From: Sphingomonas sp. S2-65
GTDB taxonomy: Bacteria; Pseudomonadota; Alphaproteobacteria; Sphingomonadales; Sphingomonadaceae
Direction of reading: 5' to 3'
DNA: 64,000 bases
Assembly: GCF_021513175.1 (NCBI RefSeq)
Contig: NZ_CP090953.1
Coordinates: 1,607,001 to 1,671,000, forward strand
This document shows positions 62,450 to 64,000 of this stretch, in pieces. A model generated the notes under the pieces. The model did not search any database. It saw only the letters and a list, made by a program, of their open reading frames with translations, and was not told where the DNA came from. A program made the position numbers and the translations under genes. The first letter of the stretch is position 1. Each line of letters opens with the position of its first letter.

Positions 62450-63607
62450 CTACCCCCGGATCACATGCGGCACGAACCGCGCACCATTGCCGGTAATCAG
62501 CCCGTCCTCGCGGATCCCCATCCCCGCCGCGGCGCCATCCACCACCCAGCACCCCAGCACCGGATAGCCGGCCCCGAAGTCGCGCAGGCGGTACAGCTCC
62601 TGGTACATGGTCAGCCCCTCGCGATACCCGCCGCCGCTCCGCGCCAGCGTCGCCCCACCCGCGACCACTTCGATGTTGGCCCCTTCGCGCGCCAGGAACG
62701 GCTTGGCGACGTAATCCGCCCCCACCTTCTCGCGGATCACCGACGCCGCCAGCAAATTGGGATGCCCGGGGAACATCGCCCACAGCACCTGCAGCACCGC
62801 CTTGTTGCTCCACAGCATCTTCCAGATCGGCTCGATCCAGGCGGTCTCGGGCAGATGCCGGACGATCTCGCGGCCATATTCCTCGCTGACGATCCATTCC
62901 CAGGGATACAGCTTGAAGATCGCGGTGATCCGCTGGTCGTCCGCGTCGACCGCCCGCCCGGTGGCGTCGAGCCCGATATCGTCGATCACCACCCCCAGCG
63001 TCTCCAGCCCCGCCTGCGAGGCGAGGTCGCGCATATAGGTCGCGGTGATCGTGTCCTCGTGCGACGGATCGGCGGCATGGGTGACCCACAGTCGCTGCCC
63101 CGGCAACCGCGCGCGGATGTCGGCCCAGCGCCCGATCAGCTTCTCGTGCAGGCTGTTATATTGGTCGAGCTCGGGAAAGACGTCTTCCTTCCACTCCCAC
63201 TGGATCACCCCGGCTTCCAGCATCGAGGTCGGCGTGTCGCAGTTGAACTCGAACAGCTTGGGCTCGCCGGTCCCGTCATAGCCGAAGTCGAACCGGCCAT
63301 AATTGAGTGCCGGCGGCTCGTTCTTCCACGCCGCCTTCACTGCGCCGTGACACCAGTCGGGTATACCGAACAGCGCCATGACCTCGGGATCGGAAACGAT
63401 GCGTTCGCCGGCCTCGAGGAACAGCTGGTACACGGCCTCGCTGGCCGCCTCGATCCGCTCGACCTCCTCCAGCGTGAAGGAATAATAGGCGCTCTCGTCC
63501 CAATAGCGTTCTTCGCCGTCCGCGTCGCCGGCGCCGTGCCAGATCAGCCCCTGTTCCTCGACCGTCTTCTGCCAGTCGGGGCGCGGCGCGATGCTGTGGC
63601 GCTGCAC
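62450..63607 (-). CDS. Glutathionylspermidine synthase family protein (YgiC-like)
   Basis: A 385-residue ATP-grasp protein. Parts such as KLFEFNCDTPTSMLEAGVIQWEWKEDVFPELDQYNS, VAKPFLAREGANIEV and YPVLGCWVVDG match the C-terminal synthetase domain of glutathionylspermidine synthase; the amidase domain is absent, as in YgiC/YjfC. The peptide-like product is unknown. Start GTG 63607, one base after the stop of the YgiB-like gene, so coupled to it. Confidence 0.9.
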   Translation of the reverse strand: MQRHSIAPRPDWQKTVEEQGLIWHGAGDADGEERYWDESAYYSFTLEEVERIEAASEAVYQLFLEAGERIVSDPEVMALFGIPDWCHGAVKAAWKNEPPALNYGRFDFGYDGTGEPKLFEFNCDTPTSMLEAGVIQWEWKEDVFPELDQYNSLHEKLIGRWADIRARLPGQRLWVTHAADPSHEDTITATYMRDLASQAGLETLGVVIDDIGLDATGRAVDADDQRITAIFKLYPWEWIVSEEYGREIVRHLPETAWIEPIWKMLWSNKAVLQVLWAMFPGHPNLLAASVIREKVGADYVAKPFLAREGANIEVVAGGATLARSGGGYREGLTMYQELYRLRDFGAGYPVLGCWVVDGAAAGMGIREDGLITGNGARFVPHVIRG

Positions 63608-63608
63608 C

Positions 63609-64000
63609 TCAGGAGCGGCCGGAGCCGAAGCTGCGCCCGCGCGAGCCCAGCCCGCCGCGCGACACCGCCTGCGATCGCGTCACCCGGCTGGCGCGCGGCG
63701 CGTCGGCATAGCGCACGCCCTGCGCCGGGCTGAACGATCCCCGCCCGGCATAGCGCGGGTCGCGGATCGAATCGCCATAATAGGGCACCGCCGAATTGCG
63801 CCCGAGATAATACCAAAGGAACGCGCTCGACATGCCGCCACCCCCGCCGCCATAGGCGCCGCGCGCCTGCGGGTTGCATTGGCGGTCGTCGACGCGCTTG
63901 CCGTCCTTGTCGACGCACACCGCGGTGTCGCGGTCGGCGGTCACGCCTTCCCACTCGTCGTTGCGCGACGAACAGGCCGGCAGCGCGAGCAGCGCGGCGG
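63609..64000 (-). CDS. YgiB-like (DUF1190-type) lipoprotein, 5' end outside window
   Basis: The frame is open to the window end; the visible N-terminal part is AALLALPAC, a lipobox, so only the signal start is missing. The mature protein has DTAVCVDKDGKRVDDRQC, a Gly-rich part and a Ser/Arg/Gly-rich end (SRGRSFGSGRS). It precedes the YgiC-like gene as ygiB precedes ygiC in enterobacteria. Likely outer membrane. Confidence 0.75.
   Translation of the reverse strand, partial: AALLALPACSSRNDEWEGVTADRDTAVCVDKDGKRVDDRQCNPQARGAYGGGGGGMSSAFLWYYLGRNSAVPYYGDSIRDPRYAGRGSFSPAQGVRYADAPRASRVTRSQAVSRGGLGSRGRSFGSGRS

Overview
The window is chromosomal DNA of a high-GC alphaproteobacterium, most likely Sphingomonas or a close relative. 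The reasons are high GC with strong third-position GC bias, OprB and alginate-export type porins, alphaproteobacterial LexA boxes (GAAC-N7-GAAC), general-stress promoters of the EcfG type (GGAAC-N16/17-CGTT), and many short stress-type genes of the kind sphingomonads carry. Two stretches (about 5.0-6.6 kb and 13.0-14.2 kb) and the middle of one DNA methyltransferase gene are visibly lower in GC and look acquired.

Layout. 0-5 kb: end of an alginate-export type porin, an OprB porin, and a tight three-gene inositol cluster (CDP-alcohol phosphotransferase, inositol-1-phosphate synthase, CTP:inositol-phosphate cytidylyltransferase-like protein). 5-6.6 kb: a low-GC pair, one HEPN-like and one AbiJ-N-like protein with membrane helices, a candidate defence cassette. 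6.7-13 kb: SDR oxidoreductase operon, a frameshifted methyltransferase-nuclease fusion divergent from uvrA with two LexA boxes between them, and uvrA itself, which carries an in-frame palindromic repeat. 13-14.8 kb: two toxin-antitoxin-like modules, one a Panacea antitoxin with an unrecognised partner, one DUF433/DUF5615. 15-23 kb: cold-shock gene, paralogous very small proteins, OsmC, DUF3597, glycine-zipper and other stress-type genes, with general-stress promoters. 23-25 kb: hslV-hslU.

25-32 kb: threonine synthase, KTSC protein, esterase, TMEM175-type channel, and a winged-helix/ATPase regulator followed by a hydrolase-like protein that lacks its nucleophile. 32-39.5 kb: a co-directional catabolic-looking operon (isochorismatase-like hydrolase, haloperoxidase-like hydrolase, XapX, Tat-exported amidohydrolase with a Cys-rich tail, VOC protein, DoxX, porin, DUF1275). 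39.6-43 kb: ABC exporter with a DesK/DesR-type two-component system and a perfect palindrome upstream. 43.1 kb: tRNA-Pro(GGG). 43.4-48.8 kb: yajC-secD-secF, Mth938-like gene, oligopeptidase B-like protease.

49-57 kb: small exported proteins, a gloA-gloB glyoxalase operon, hydrolase/TPR genes, a zinc metallopeptidase, 3-hydroxybutyrate dehydrogenase, a DUF4893-like lipoprotein, an M20 amidohydrolase. 57-59 kb: a class D beta-lactamase divergent from an AmpR-like LysR regulator. 59-64 kb: CDF transporter, stress protein, Bax-inhibitor-1 family protein, ThpR, and a ygiB-ygiC-like pair running off the window.

Two families of dispersed palindromic repeats recur. One resembles REPINs, with paired GC-rich hairpins around CCTCCC/GGGAGG. 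The other is built on CCGGCCTTGAGCCGG. One member of the first family lies inside the uvrA reading frame. Strongest leads for new biology: the Panacea-linked unknown toxin candidate, the low-GC HEPN/AbiJ-N-like pair, the inositol cluster, the repeat inside uvrA, and the tiny paralogous proteins at 17.1-17.7 kb.
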